A DNA stretch of 40,588 bases from an uncultured Prevotella sp. (GTDB lineage: Bacteria; Bacteroidota; Bacteroidia; Bacteroidales; Bacteroidaceae): contig CALCVT010000062.1 of NCBI GenBank assembly GCA_937906495.1, positions 1-40,588 of the forward strand. Direction: 5' to 3'. Position 1 is the first letter of the stretch; every line of letters begins with the position of its first letter. The notes below the pieces were generated by a model. The model worked only from the letters and a program-made list of their open reading frames with translations, ran no database searches and was not told the origin of the DNA. Positions 24,590 to 31,275 of this stretch are shown piece after piece. The position numbers and the translations under genes are program-made.

Positions 24590-24658
24590 CAATAAGGGAA
24601 GAGATTTTTATTGGATTAATGCATGCGAAGCCGATCGATTCAAACGATCGGCTTTTTT
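24590..24658 (+). ncRNA. Candidate small RNA, about 70 nt
   Basis: The ends are inferred: a start a few bases after the -7 box and an end in the T tract at 24653-24658. The 5' half is purine- and AT-rich (AATAAGGGAAGAG) and unstructured by eye; the 3' half is the terminator hairpin. No convincing ORF fits between the two signals. A trans-acting regulator is plausible. I did not recognise an RNA family. Confidence 0.55.
24628..24658 (+). terminator. Terminator of the candidate small RNA
   Basis: AAGCCGATCG (24628-24637), loop ATTCAAA, CGATCGGCTT (24645-24654), with six T in a row at 24653-24658. The opposite strand has no T tract after the hairpin, so it acts only on plus. Confidence 0.9.
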
Positions 24659-24697
24659 GTCCTTGTTTTGATGCCTTTTGCTTCTGTTTGGCGTTTT

Positions 24698-24904
24698 TTA
24701 TGCCCTGTTTATAGCCTTTTCTATCGCTTCGGTAGAAAAATCTATCGCGGCTTCAGAATTTTCTATCGCAGCATTAGATATTTCTGAAGCTCCTTCCGTA
24801 TTTTCGGTTGCTGTAATGCCCGTTTTATACTCCTTGGTCAGTTTTTTATAGGCGAACATTGAGCCTTGTCGTAAAGCCATAGTGGATTCAAAGAGCCTCT
24901 GCAT
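24698..24904 (-). CDS. Small hypothetical protein with C-terminal heptad repeats
   Basis: An open frame of 68 codons, possibly starting at the internal methionines at residues 9 or 16 (MALRQG, MFAYKK). Family not recognised. The first half is basic (MFAYKKLTKEYKTG). The second half is built of seven-residue units with Ala-Ile/Glu patterns (NAAIENS, EAAIDFS, TEAIEKA) that would form an amphipathic helix. The coding DNA repeats with a strict 21-base period. I see only a poor -7 match upstream (CAACTTTG). It could be a real small protein or a chance frame in a repeat; the in-frame heptads favour a protein. Confidence 0.4.
   Translation of the reverse strand: MQRLFESTMALRQGSMFAYKKLTKEYKTGITATENTEGASEISNAAIENSEAAIDFSTEAIEKAINRA
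24718..24822 (-). repeat. Degenerate 21-bp tandem repeat, about five units
   Basis: CTATCGC recurs at 24721, 24742 and 24763, exactly 21 bases apart, with decayed copies at 24784 (CTGAAGC) and 24805 (CGGTTGC). It encodes the heptads of the small minus-strand ORF. Confidence 0.75.
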
Positions 24905-25171
24905 AACTTATCATTTAGCGGAATTATCAAAGTTGTAAATGCATTTAATAAAGTTTAGTATTAGGTTTGTTTTATGGAAAATACGTGAAGATAGTTAAGC
25001 CTGGCTTGCATTCTTTGCTTGCGCACGACTGCTGACGTTTACCTGATATAGATTCTGATAGTGAATGCGTTTGCAATGAATGGTATATGCCAGGGACGCG
25101 CTAGCCTGTAGGTGTGCAGAATGATTATTTAAAGCAAAATGCATAGCACGAAGGGGGTGAAAATCAAAAGA
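24905..25171. other. Noncoding stretch upstream of the small ORF
   Basis: I see no gene or consensus promoter on either strand. It is AT-rich up to about 24,980 and then of mixed composition, ending at the cdd terminator. Confidence 0.4.
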
Positions 25172-25218
25172 CCGCTTTGTTCTACCTGCTCACAAGTAAG
25201 GCAGGTAGAACAAAGCGG
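25172..25218 (-). terminator. Terminator after cdd
   Basis: An 18-bp perfect stem, CCGCTTTGTTCTACCTGC (25172-25189) with 25201-25218, and an 11-base loop. On the minus strand TCTTTTGATTTTC follows. Confidence 0.88.
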
Positions 25219-25253
25219 CTATATTATGCAGCGGCTGTTAGATATGCTGTGCT

Positions 25254-25727
25254 CTATACAATAGCATCGAACTGGAAGGGCAGAAGGTCGCTTACGCTGT
25301 TGATGATGAGTACCTCGTTTTTGCCGACAAGTAGCAGCCGGATGGGTTTACCCGAACGTGTCTGAGCCTCTAGAAGTGCTTGTCGGCATAGGCCGCAGGG
25401 GGTAATGGGGTTGGGGGTTACTTCGCCGTTAGTGCCTCGTGCAACAACGGCTATGGTGGTGATAGCTAATCCGGAGTTGGCATTTACGTAGAACATCGCC
25501 GTACGTTCGGCACACGTACCTGCACCAAAGGCAGCGTTTTCCTGGTTACTGCCACAATAGATTTCATTGTTTTCAAGTCGGACTGCCGCACCAACATGAA
25601 AGTTAGAGTAGGGGGCATAGCTGCTATAAGTGGCACGTTCGGCAGCGATGACAAGCTCAGCATCGGCCTCGTTGAGTTCGTTGCGTTGGCAGGAAATATA
25701 AGCAATTTGGAGTTCTTTGGATTTCAT
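25254..25727 (-). CDS. cdd: Cytidine deaminase
   Basis: Zinc enzyme of pyrimidine salvage that deaminates cytidine and deoxycytidine to uridine forms. The 157 residues are those of the small homotetrameric type: YAPYSNFHVGAAV, zinc ligand Cys72 and catalytic Glu74 in CAER, and zinc ligands Cys111 and Cys114 in PCGLCRQ. It is probably the last gene of the run that starts with the DUF2520 protein; the gap to the YciO-type gene is 82 bases without a clear promoter. Confidence 0.95.
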   Translation of the reverse strand: MKSKELQIAYISCQRNELNEADAELVIAAERATYSSYAPYSNFHVGAAVRLENNEIYCGSNQENAAFGAGTCAERTAMFYVNANSGLAITTIAVVARGTNGEVTPNPITPCGLCRQALLEAQTRSGKPIRLLLVGKNEVLIINSVSDLLPFQFDAIV

Positions 25728-25809
25728 AGGGCGTAGGGTAGGTTTGTAGGGAACGTAATAAACGTATTAAATTTCTTTGAAATTGAGCAGGTATAAGGCT
25801 GTATTCAGA

Positions 25810-26427
25810 CTAAAGCAGCAATTCGCCGTCGCCTTGTCTCACTATTGTTATTTCGTCGTCAGTGCAGTCTACAATGGTCGATGTGCCCGGTGTACCATAG
25901 CCGCCATCAATAACCAGGTCAACCTGATTGCCAAAGGTCTCGTCAACGAGTTCGGGGTCAATAAAGTAGGCACTGTCATTTTCGTCGTCAACTTGTGGAA
26001 GCGAGGCTGTAAGCAGGGGGGCATCCAATGCTTCAATCAAGTTGCCAAGCAGTTCGCTCTCGGGCATTCGTATGCCAACCTCGCCCGATTTGCGTGTACG
26101 GAAAATTTTTGGCAGTATGCGTTTTCCTGGTAAGATAAACGTAAAAGGGCCTGGCAGGTTACGCTTCATCACCTTGTACACCTTGGTTGAGATATGGGCA
26201 TATTCGCTGATAGCGCTAAGGTTGTAGCATACAATGGCAAACTGTTGTTCTGTCGGAGTAGTTTGCCTGATGCGGCAGATGCGCTCTACAGCGCGTTCCT
26301 TGAGTGCGTGGCAACCTAGTGCATAGGTCGTTCCCGTTGGGTAGATGATAACTCCCCCATCGTTAAGCAGATTGACTATTTGAGCAATGCGTTCGGGCGG
26401 GTTGTTCTTGTTGTAAAGTTTTATCAT
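25810..26427 (-). CDS. YciO-type Sua5/YrdC-domain protein
   Basis: A 205-residue YrdC-fold protein. Families of this fold make threonylcarbamoyl-AMP for tRNA t6A, but this one is YciO-like: IIYPTGTTYALGC, ERICRIRQ, PGPFTFILPG, GIRMP and QVDLVIDGGY all match the E. coli YciO pattern. The lysine after the KxR segment and the STSAN segment of TsaC/Sua5 are absent (here PTEQQF and TASLPQ, 140-145). I would not call it TsaC without a test. The start is ATG 26427; two upstream codons are also open. It lies downstream of maf in the same direction. Confidence 0.85.
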   Translation of the reverse strand: MIKLYNKNNPPERIAQIVNLLNDGGVIIYPTGTTYALGCHALKERAVERICRIRQTTPTEQQFAIVCYNLSAISEYAHISTKVYKVMKRNLPGPFTFILPGKRILPKIFRTRKSGEVGIRMPESELLGNLIEALDAPLLTASLPQVDDENDSAYFIDPELVDETFGNQVDLVIDGGYGTPGTSTIVDCTDDEITIVRQGDGELLL

Positions 26428-26539
26428 GGGTTGCAAGGTTGGGGGGATGGACTGCTATTGCAGGTATCAAAAACAAATCCCCCGCAGTCACAGTTGTCTG
26501 AACTGTTCCGCGAGGGAGTATGTCGGGTTTGACACTGTG

Positions 26540-27121
26540 CTAAAAGAGCTTCAGCTTTTGGTAAAGTCGCTGGATGGGCAGGCCTACAACGTTAAAGTAG
26601 CTTCCTTTCAGTTCTTCAACCGCAACGAGTCCAATCCACTCTTGAATACCATAGGCTCCTGCTTTGTCAAAGGGCAGGTAGTTGTCTACGTAGAAGTTGA
26701 TTTCCTCTTCGGTCAGTTGGCAGAAGGTTACGTGGCTGGTAACTGCAAAATCTTCAGTTTTTTCGGCAGTTGCTATTGTTACGCCCGTGATAACCTGATG
26801 TACCTGTCCTGAAAGGCTGCGGAGCATTTGTTTTGCCTCGTCGGCTGTTTTGGGTTTGCCCATGACCTTACCCGAAAGGTAAACAATGGTGTCGGCAGCT
26901 ATGAGCAATTCGTCGGGAGCCATTGACGAGCGGTAAGCTTTGGCTTTGTTGCGCGAAATGTAGCGTACAATATCTTCGCCACGCAAAGTGTCGGGATAGC
27001 TTTCGTCAATGCCGAAGAGGGTACGTACTTTAAAGGGGATGCCCAAACGCTGAAGCAGTTCTTTGCGGCGAGGTGAGTTACTTGCTAAAACAACATTATA
27101 TTTTTTGAGGTTATCAAGCAT
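26540..27121 (-). CDS. maf: Maf-family nucleotide pyrophosphatase
   Basis: House-cleaning enzyme that hydrolyses non-canonical or excess nucleoside triphosphates (dTTP/UTP type most likely). The 193 residues show the N-terminal signature VVLASNSPRRKELLQ, AADTIVYLSGKVMGKP, SGQVHQVITGV, and DKAGAYGIQEW near the C-terminus. The frame is open to 27199, but ATG 27121 fits the family. It follows kdsC by 105 bases. Confidence 0.94.
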   Translation of the reverse strand: MLDNLKKYNVVLASNSPRRKELLQRLGIPFKVRTLFGIDESYPDTLRGEDIVRYISRNKAKAYRSSMAPDELLIAADTIVYLSGKVMGKPKTADEAKQMLRSLSGQVHQVITGVTIATAEKTEDFAVTSHVTFCQLTEEEINFYVDNYLPFDKAGAYGIQEWIGLVAVEELKGSYFNVVGLPIQRLYQKLKLF

Positions 27122-27226
27122 TGTAGTAGTGAATTTTTCAGGGTTAGGAATAGGGGGATTTGTTAAAGGAAGGGGTGATGCAGGCAATAAAGACTGCAAG
27201 CTGTTCGAAATCGAAGTACAGTACGT

Positions 27227-27745
27227 TTACCATCCAAAGGCTTCGGCATTTGCCATCCAATGGCCTTGTGCACGTAATACTTGCTCAACAACATCGCGAA
27301 CACAACCTTTACCACCATTCAGTGGACTGATGTAACGCGAAATGGCGCGTATTTCTGAGGCTGCATCGGCCGGACAGCATGGAAGGCCACATTGGCGCAT
27401 CACTTCGTAGTCGGGGATGTCGTCGCCCATATAGAGCACTTCGTGGGGTTGCAGGCCGAGCGAATCGAGCCATTGGGTGTAGGTGGTAATTTTGACCGAA
27501 ACGCCCATAAAAACATGGGGTATGCCTAAGGCCTCGTAGCGTTGGCGTACTGATTCGCTTCGTCCGCCTGTAATGATAGCCAGGTGGAGTCCGCATTTGG
27601 CGGCGTGTTGTAGGGCATATCCGTCTTTAATGTTGGCTGTGCGGCAAGGTTGCGACTGGTCGAATAGGTAGACGTTGTTTGTGCTGAGCACACCGTCTAC
27701 ATCGAATGCCATGGCGCGTATTTGTTTCAGGTCGTAATCAATCAT
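27227..27745 (-). CDS. kdsC: HAD-family phosphatase, KdsC-like (KDO-8-phosphate phosphatase)
   Basis: Small HAD enzyme (172 residues) of the KdsC group, which removes phosphate from KDO-8-phosphate in LPS core synthesis. The nucleophile Asp15 and acid Asp17 lie in AFDVDGVLS, with IITGGRS as motif II, and MGDDIPDYEVM as motif IV. There is no cap domain, as in KdsC. Its start overlaps the DUF2520 stop by 8 bases, so translation is probably coupled. Related 2-keto-sugar phosphatases cannot be excluded. Confidence 0.88.
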   Translation of the reverse strand: MIDYDLKQIRAMAFDVDGVLSTNNVYLFDQSQPCRTANIKDGYALQHAAKCGLHLAIITGGRSESVRQRYEALGIPHVFMGVSVKITTYTQWLDSLGLQPHEVLYMGDDIPDYEVMRQCGLPCCPADAASEIRAISRYISPLNGGKGCVRDVVEQVLRAQGHWMANAEAFGW

Positions 27746-28535
27746 GGGATGTTTGGTGTATGCTTTGGCTCATGGCCCGGTAAATATCCTGTAGCTGGGG
27801 GTGTGTGGCAAGTGCTTTGAGATGCTCGTCCATTACATTGCAATCCCAACGAACAGCTGGGCCTGTTTGGGCAGCAGCCGGTTCAGTGGTATGTACTTTG
27901 CGTGCAGTTTCGTCAATGAGGGGTAACAGGCATTCGGGTTGTATGCCGGCCTCGCGTAGCAGGCTGTATGCCAGCGTGTAGCAGTGATTGGTAAAGTTGC
28001 AGGCAAAAACGGCTGCTAAGTGCAGGTGTTTGCGTCCTTCGGAACTGAGTGGCGTAACACTTCTGGAGAGCCTGGAGGCTAATTGCTGCACTTGTTCTAA
28101 GGCTTCGGGGGTGGAGCCTTCAACAAAGAGGGGCACTTGGTTGAAGGATATGCCGGTAGTTTTGCTAAATGTTTGCATGGGGTAGAGCACTGCAGCATGT
28201 GCAAAACATTGGCTGAGAGTTTCTAAAGGCATACTGCCTGCAGTATGTATAACCAAAGCGTGAGCCGGTATGAAAGGATTTTGAGCCAAACTGGCTGCCA
28301 ATGCGGGCAGTACGTGGTCTTTAACGGCAAAGATGTAAATATCGGCTTTTGGCAGATGTGTTACCTGGTCGGTGAGCAACGGTGTTGTGTCCAACTTGTT
28401 GGCCAGTTCGCAGGCATGTTCGTAAGTGCGGCTGTAGATGCCTGCTATGGGGTATCCGGCTTGAGTAAGTGCCTGGGCCAGATGAGTGGCAACATTGCCC
28501 GATCCCAGCAGACAGATGTGGGGGAGTGTTTGCAT
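27738..28535 (-). CDS. Rossmann-fold DUF2520 protein
   Basis: A 265-residue protein with an N-terminal NAD(P)-binding motif (LLGSGNVATHLAQAL) and a C-terminal helical DUF2520 domain (from about residue 125, with YPMQTFSK and HLAAVFACNFTNHCYTLA). It resembles F420-dependent NADP reductase and pyrroline-carboxylate reductase folds, but the substrate is unknown. The first candidate start is TTG 28541; ATG 28535 is used here. A consensus promoter lies 20 bases upstream, making it the first gene of a run with kdsC, maf, the YciO-type gene and cdd. Confidence 0.85.
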   Translation of the reverse strand: MQTLPHICLLGSGNVATHLAQALTQAGYPIAGIYSRTYEHACELANKLDTTPLLTDQVTHLPKADIYIFAVKDHVLPALAASLAQNPFIPAHALVIHTAGSMPLETLSQCFAHAAVLYPMQTFSKTTGISFNQVPLFVEGSTPEALEQVQQLASRLSRSVTPLSSEGRKHLHLAAVFACNFTNHCYTLAYSLLREAGIQPECLLPLIDETARKVHTTEPAAAQTGPAVRWDCNVMDEHLKALATHPQLQDIYRAMSQSIHQTSHD

Positions 28536-28554
28536 TGCCAAAGATTTAGATAGG

Positions 28555-28563
28555 GCAAAGATA
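28555..28563 (-). promoter_or_regulatory. Promoter of the DUF2520-kdsC-maf run
   Basis: The minus strand reads TATCTTTGC, exact to consensus; TTTT stands at the -33 position (20-base spacing). The leader is about 15 bases. Confidence 0.6.
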
Positions 28564-29012
28564 CATTTTTTGGCGTGGGAGGGAAAATTTTTTCAGAAAC
28601 TTTCGCCAGAATTTAATCCTGTAAAGGTGTTTTCCGGGGATTTTATGCAGTTAGCGCGCTATGCATGGCAGTGCAGTTCAAAAAACATAGGCTTATTTTT
28701 ATATATTATTATGTATAAGCCTATACCGAATTGTGGCTTTTGAGAGTTGCCCGCCTGTAGGTATGGCATGAGCCGTAGGCTATGTGTTGACAGCTATTTT
28801 GCAGTTGTTTACCCGATAGGGGCGTAAAAGGCATGGTATACATACAGGTTGGCTGGCTCTGACTCTGTGGTGTTCAATGACGTTTAAAGGGGTAGCAGTG
28901 TGATAGCAACAAAGGTTGTGGACCTGGCTTTTATTTTGTCGAAAGTCAATGTTGTATATCCGTTGTGCCTGCTATGGGGTAAGGTGGGGTATGTAAGGGT
29001 CAGCGTAGCATC
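28564..29012. other. Long noncoding region between the DUF2520 promoter and the GGGtGRT terminator
   Basis: About 450 bases upstream of one unit and downstream of another. It contains an inverted repeat (28687-28724). I see no gene, tRNA or consensus promoter on either strand. Confidence 0.5.
28687..28724. repeat. Perfect 10-bp inverted repeat in noncoding DNA
   Basis: ATAGGCTTAT (28687-28696) and ATAAGCCTAT (28715-28724) flank an 18-base AT-only stretch apart from one G. The preceding CAAAAAACA and lack of a following T run argue against a normal plus-strand terminator. Confidence 0.6.
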
Positions 29013-29052
29013 CAAAAAAAACTCCTGCACAGCCAAAAGCATATGCAGGAGT
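29013..29052 (-). terminator. Terminator of the NifU-like/GGGtGRT unit
   Basis: ACTCCTGCA (29021-29029) pairs with TGCAGGAGT (29044-29052); on the minus strand the stem is followed by eight T (29013-29020). Confidence 0.88.
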
Positions 29053-29091
29053 TCTGTGGGGTAATAAAGAGAATCTCTCTAAGATGAGAAA

Positions 29092-30111
29092 TTACTTCTT
29101 GTTGAGTGCAAGGTCAACCTTAACGGCGCAAGCTACAGAGCAGCCTACCATGGGGTTGTTGCCAATGCCGAGGAAGCCCATCATTTCTACGTGTGCAGGA
29201 ACTGAAGAAGAACCTGCAAACTGAGCGTCAGAGTGCATACGGCCGAGGGTATCGGTCATACCGTACGAAGCGGGACCTGCGGCCATGTTGTCGGGGTGGA
29301 GTGTACGACCCGTACCACCACCTGAAGCTACGCTGAAGTAGGGCTTGCCTGCAAGTACGCGCTCCTTCTTGTAAGTACCGGCAACGGGGTGCTGGAAGCG
29401 GGTGGGGTTGGTAGAGTTACCAGTAATAGAAACGTCTACGTCTTCCTTCCACATGATGGCAACACCTTCGCGTACATCGTCAGCACCGTAGCAGTTAACT
29501 TTGGCACGGGGGCCATCGCTGTAAGAGGTTTCGTTGATAACCTTGAGTTCGCCGGTATAGTAGTCGAACTTGGTCTGTACATAGGTAAAGCCATTGATGC
29601 GGCTGATAATCATAGCAGCGTCCTTGCCGAGACCGTTGAGGATGCAACGGAGGGGTTTGTCGGCGGGGCGGCTCTGGTTAGCCATTTGTGCAATTTTGAT
29701 AGCACCCTCGGCAGCTGCGAAGCTCTCGTGGCCTGCGAGGAATGCAAAGCACTTAGTTTCGGGCGAAAGCAGACGGGCTGCCAACTTACCATGACCAATA
29801 CCAACCTGACGATCGTCGGCTACAGAGCCGGGGATGCAGAATGCCTGCAGACCCTCGCCAATATATTCGGCAGCCTCAACAGCGTCCTTAGCCTGCTCCT
29901 TGAGTGCAATGGCAGTACCTACTACGTAGGCCCACTTTGCATTTTCAAAGCAAATCATCTGGGTGCTTTCGCACTCCTGATAAGGATCGATTCCGTACTG
30001 TTCGCAAATCTGGTTAGCCTCTTCAATATCTTTGATACCGTGCTTGTTGAGGGCAGCAAGAATCTGCTTGATGCGACGGTCCTGGCTTTCAAACTTTACT
30101 TCTCTAATCAT
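29092..30111 (-). CDS. GGGtGRT-family protein
   Basis: The 339 residues carry the family-naming motif GGGTGRT (264-270, in FSVASGGGTGRTLHPDN). Other conserved-looking blocks are CFAFLAGHESFAAAEGA, GLGKDAAMIISRINGF and a C-terminal MVGCSVACAVKVDLAL with Cys324 and Cys328. There is no signal peptide or membrane segment, so it is cytoplasmic. The molecular function is unknown to me; the family is a conserved genomic partner of a NifU-like protein, which lies 14 bases upstream here. Paired cysteines and this neighbour suggest a link to iron-sulfur or metal chemistry (inference). A terminator follows. Confidence 0.85.
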   Translation of the reverse strand: MIREVKFESQDRRIKQILAALNKHGIKDIEEANQICEQYGIDPYQECESTQMICFENAKWAYVVGTAIALKEQAKDAVEAAEYIGEGLQAFCIPGSVADDRQVGIGHGKLAARLLSPETKCFAFLAGHESFAAAEGAIKIAQMANQSRPADKPLRCILNGLGKDAAMIISRINGFTYVQTKFDYYTGELKVINETSYSDGPRAKVNCYGADDVREGVAIMWKEDVDVSITGNSTNPTRFQHPVAGTYKKERVLAGKPYFSVASGGGTGRTLHPDNMAAGPASYGMTDTLGRMHSDAQFAGSSSVPAHVEMMGFLGIGNNPMVGCSVACAVKVDLALNKK

Positions 30112-30125
30112 TTTTGTGGTCCTCC

Positions 30126-30827
30126 TTAATCTTTACGCGGGTCAATAGATTTAACTGCGCCCTGCTCGGCGGTAGTACGTCCGTAAGTACCGGTTACGCT
30201 CTTGAGAGCCTCATCGGCAGCTACGCCCTTCTTGATGGCATCCATGAACTTGCCCATGTGAACAAACTCGTAGCCACATACCTGGTCGTCCTTGTCAAGG
30301 AACATCTTGGTGATGTATCCCTCGGTCAACTGGAGGTAACGGCTGCCCTTTACCTTAGTACCATAGAGTGTACCAGTTTGGCTGATAAGACCCTTACCAA
30401 GGTCCTCAAGGCCAGCACCGATTACGAGACCACCTTCAGAGAAAGCGCTCTGAGTACGTCCGTAAACAATCTGGAGGAAGAGTTCGCGCATGGCGGTGTT
30501 GATAGCATCGCAAACGAGGTCGGTATTGAGCGCCTCAAGGATGGTTTTGCCCGGGAGAATCTCGCTCGCCATAGCTGCAGAGTGAGTCATACCAGAGCAA
30601 CCAATAGTTTCAACCAAGCACTCTTCGATAACACCTTCCTTAACGTTGAGCGTGAGCTTGCAGGCACCCTGCTGGGGAGCACACCAACCCACACCGTGAG
30701 TCAGACCGGAGATGTCCTTGATTTCCTTTGCTTGTACCCACTTGCCCTCCTCGGGAATAGGAGCGGGACCATGGTTGGGGCCTTTGGCTACACAACACAT
30801 GTTCTGAACTTCGTGTGAATATTCCAT
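30126..30827 (-). CDS. NifU/IscU-like iron-sulfur scaffold protein
   Basis: The N-terminal part (about 40-115) resembles the IscU/NifU scaffold: GVGWCAPQQGACKLTLNVKEG, then VETIGCSGMTHSAAMASEIL, then LVCDAINTAM. The cysteines in these positions are Cys49, Cys56, Cys77 and Cys106. The first scaffold cysteine is displaced: aligned on KL(T)L, Cys56 sits where IscU has Met, and Gln52 sits where IscU has the cluster cysteine. About 120 further residues form a C-terminal extension not present in IscU. It has its own promoter and leads a two-gene unit with the GGGtGRT gene. Length 233. Confidence 0.82.
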   Translation of the reverse strand: MEYSHEVQNMCCVAKGPNHGPAPIPEEGKWVQAKEIKDISGLTHGVGWCAPQQGACKLTLNVKEGVIEECLVETIGCSGMTHSAAMASEILPGKTILEALNTDLVCDAINTAMRELFLQIVYGRTQSAFSEGGLVIGAGLEDLGKGLISQTGTLYGTKVKGSRYLQLTEGYITKMFLDKDDQVCGYEFVHMGKFMDAIKKGVAADEALKSVTGTYGRTTAEQGAVKSIDPRKD

Positions 30828-30879
30828 GATTTAAAATTGGTATAATTAGAATACTGATTGACTGTGTACGTTGTTTGGT

Positions 30880-30912
30880 GCAAAGTTACTCTATCTTTTC
30901 TGAAAATGCAAG
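30880..30912 (-). promoter_or_regulatory. Promoter of the NifU-like/GGGtGRT unit
   Basis: On the minus strand CTTG (30909-30912), 20 bases, TAACTTTGC (30880-30888). The -7 matches fully and the -33 in three of four bases. The leader is about 45 bases. Confidence 0.65.
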
Positions 30913-31080
30913 CAATGAACGCCCTTTTTTTACATGGGGTGTGAGGCGGTTTACACCCTATGGTAAATATTAAAGACTTGCTAAATATGTCACTTGAGGC
31001 GCTAAGCGATAGGCTTATATGGCAAAATAGACGTTAAAAACAAAAAATGAGTCAAACTTGTTGGTTTTCATGGCATTTTA

Positions 31081-31113
31081 TTTGCACCAATAGGACAAAA
31101 GCCTTATCTTTGC
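31081..31113 (+). promoter_or_regulatory. Bacteroides-type promoter with no gene downstream
   Basis: TTTG (31081-31084), 20 bases, TATCTTTGC (31105-31113): perfect in both elements and spacing. A strong terminator follows about 40 bases later, with only minus-strand genes beyond. Confidence 0.78.
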
Positions 31114-31117
31114 ACTG

Positions 31118-31182
31118 TTTTTCATGGTATTAGATTTAAGGTTAGTAAAGATTGATTGTCGGGAGACAATCAATTTTTTTTT
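31118..31182 (+). ncRNA. Candidate small RNA, about 65 nt
   Basis: Bounded by the consensus promoter and the terminator T run. The 5' part (TTTTTCATGG, ATTAGATTTAAGG) is single-stranded by eye; the 3' part is the terminator hairpin. A 23-codon ATG frame begins at 31124 but runs through the terminator stem, so it is unlikely to be the product. The stretch around TATTAGATTTAAGG looks familiar from other Bacteroidales intergenic DNA, but that is memory and unverified. Confidence 0.6.
31151..31182 (+). terminator. Terminator of the candidate small RNA
   Basis: A 10-bp perfect stem, ATTGATTGTC (31151-31160) with GACAATCAAT (31165-31174), a GGGA tetraloop, and nine T at 31174-31182. Confidence 0.93.
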
Positions 31183-31214
31183 GATTATACCCTAGAACTG
31201 GGGTATTTAACGGG

Positions 31215-31252
31215 CAAGGCCCGGCTATTGCATATGCAGTGGCCGGGCCTTG
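31215..31252 (-). terminator. Terminator of the nuclease-helicase gene
   Basis: CAAGGCCCGGC (31215-31225) pairs perfectly with GCCGGGCCTTG (31242-31252). The minus-strand T tract is weak. It begins 24 bases after the stop. Confidence 0.65.
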
Positions 31253-31275
31253 TTCCGAAAAATATGAAGAGGGGG

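Noticed and set aside
29389..30129. 246-codon plus-strand frame opposite the GGGtGRT gene
   Set aside because: Shadow frame produced by codon bias; the opposite strand carries the family motif.
30114..30818. 234-codon plus-strand frame opposite the NifU-like gene
   Set aside because: Shadow of the NifU-like gene; the minus frame has recognised motifs, promoter and terminator.
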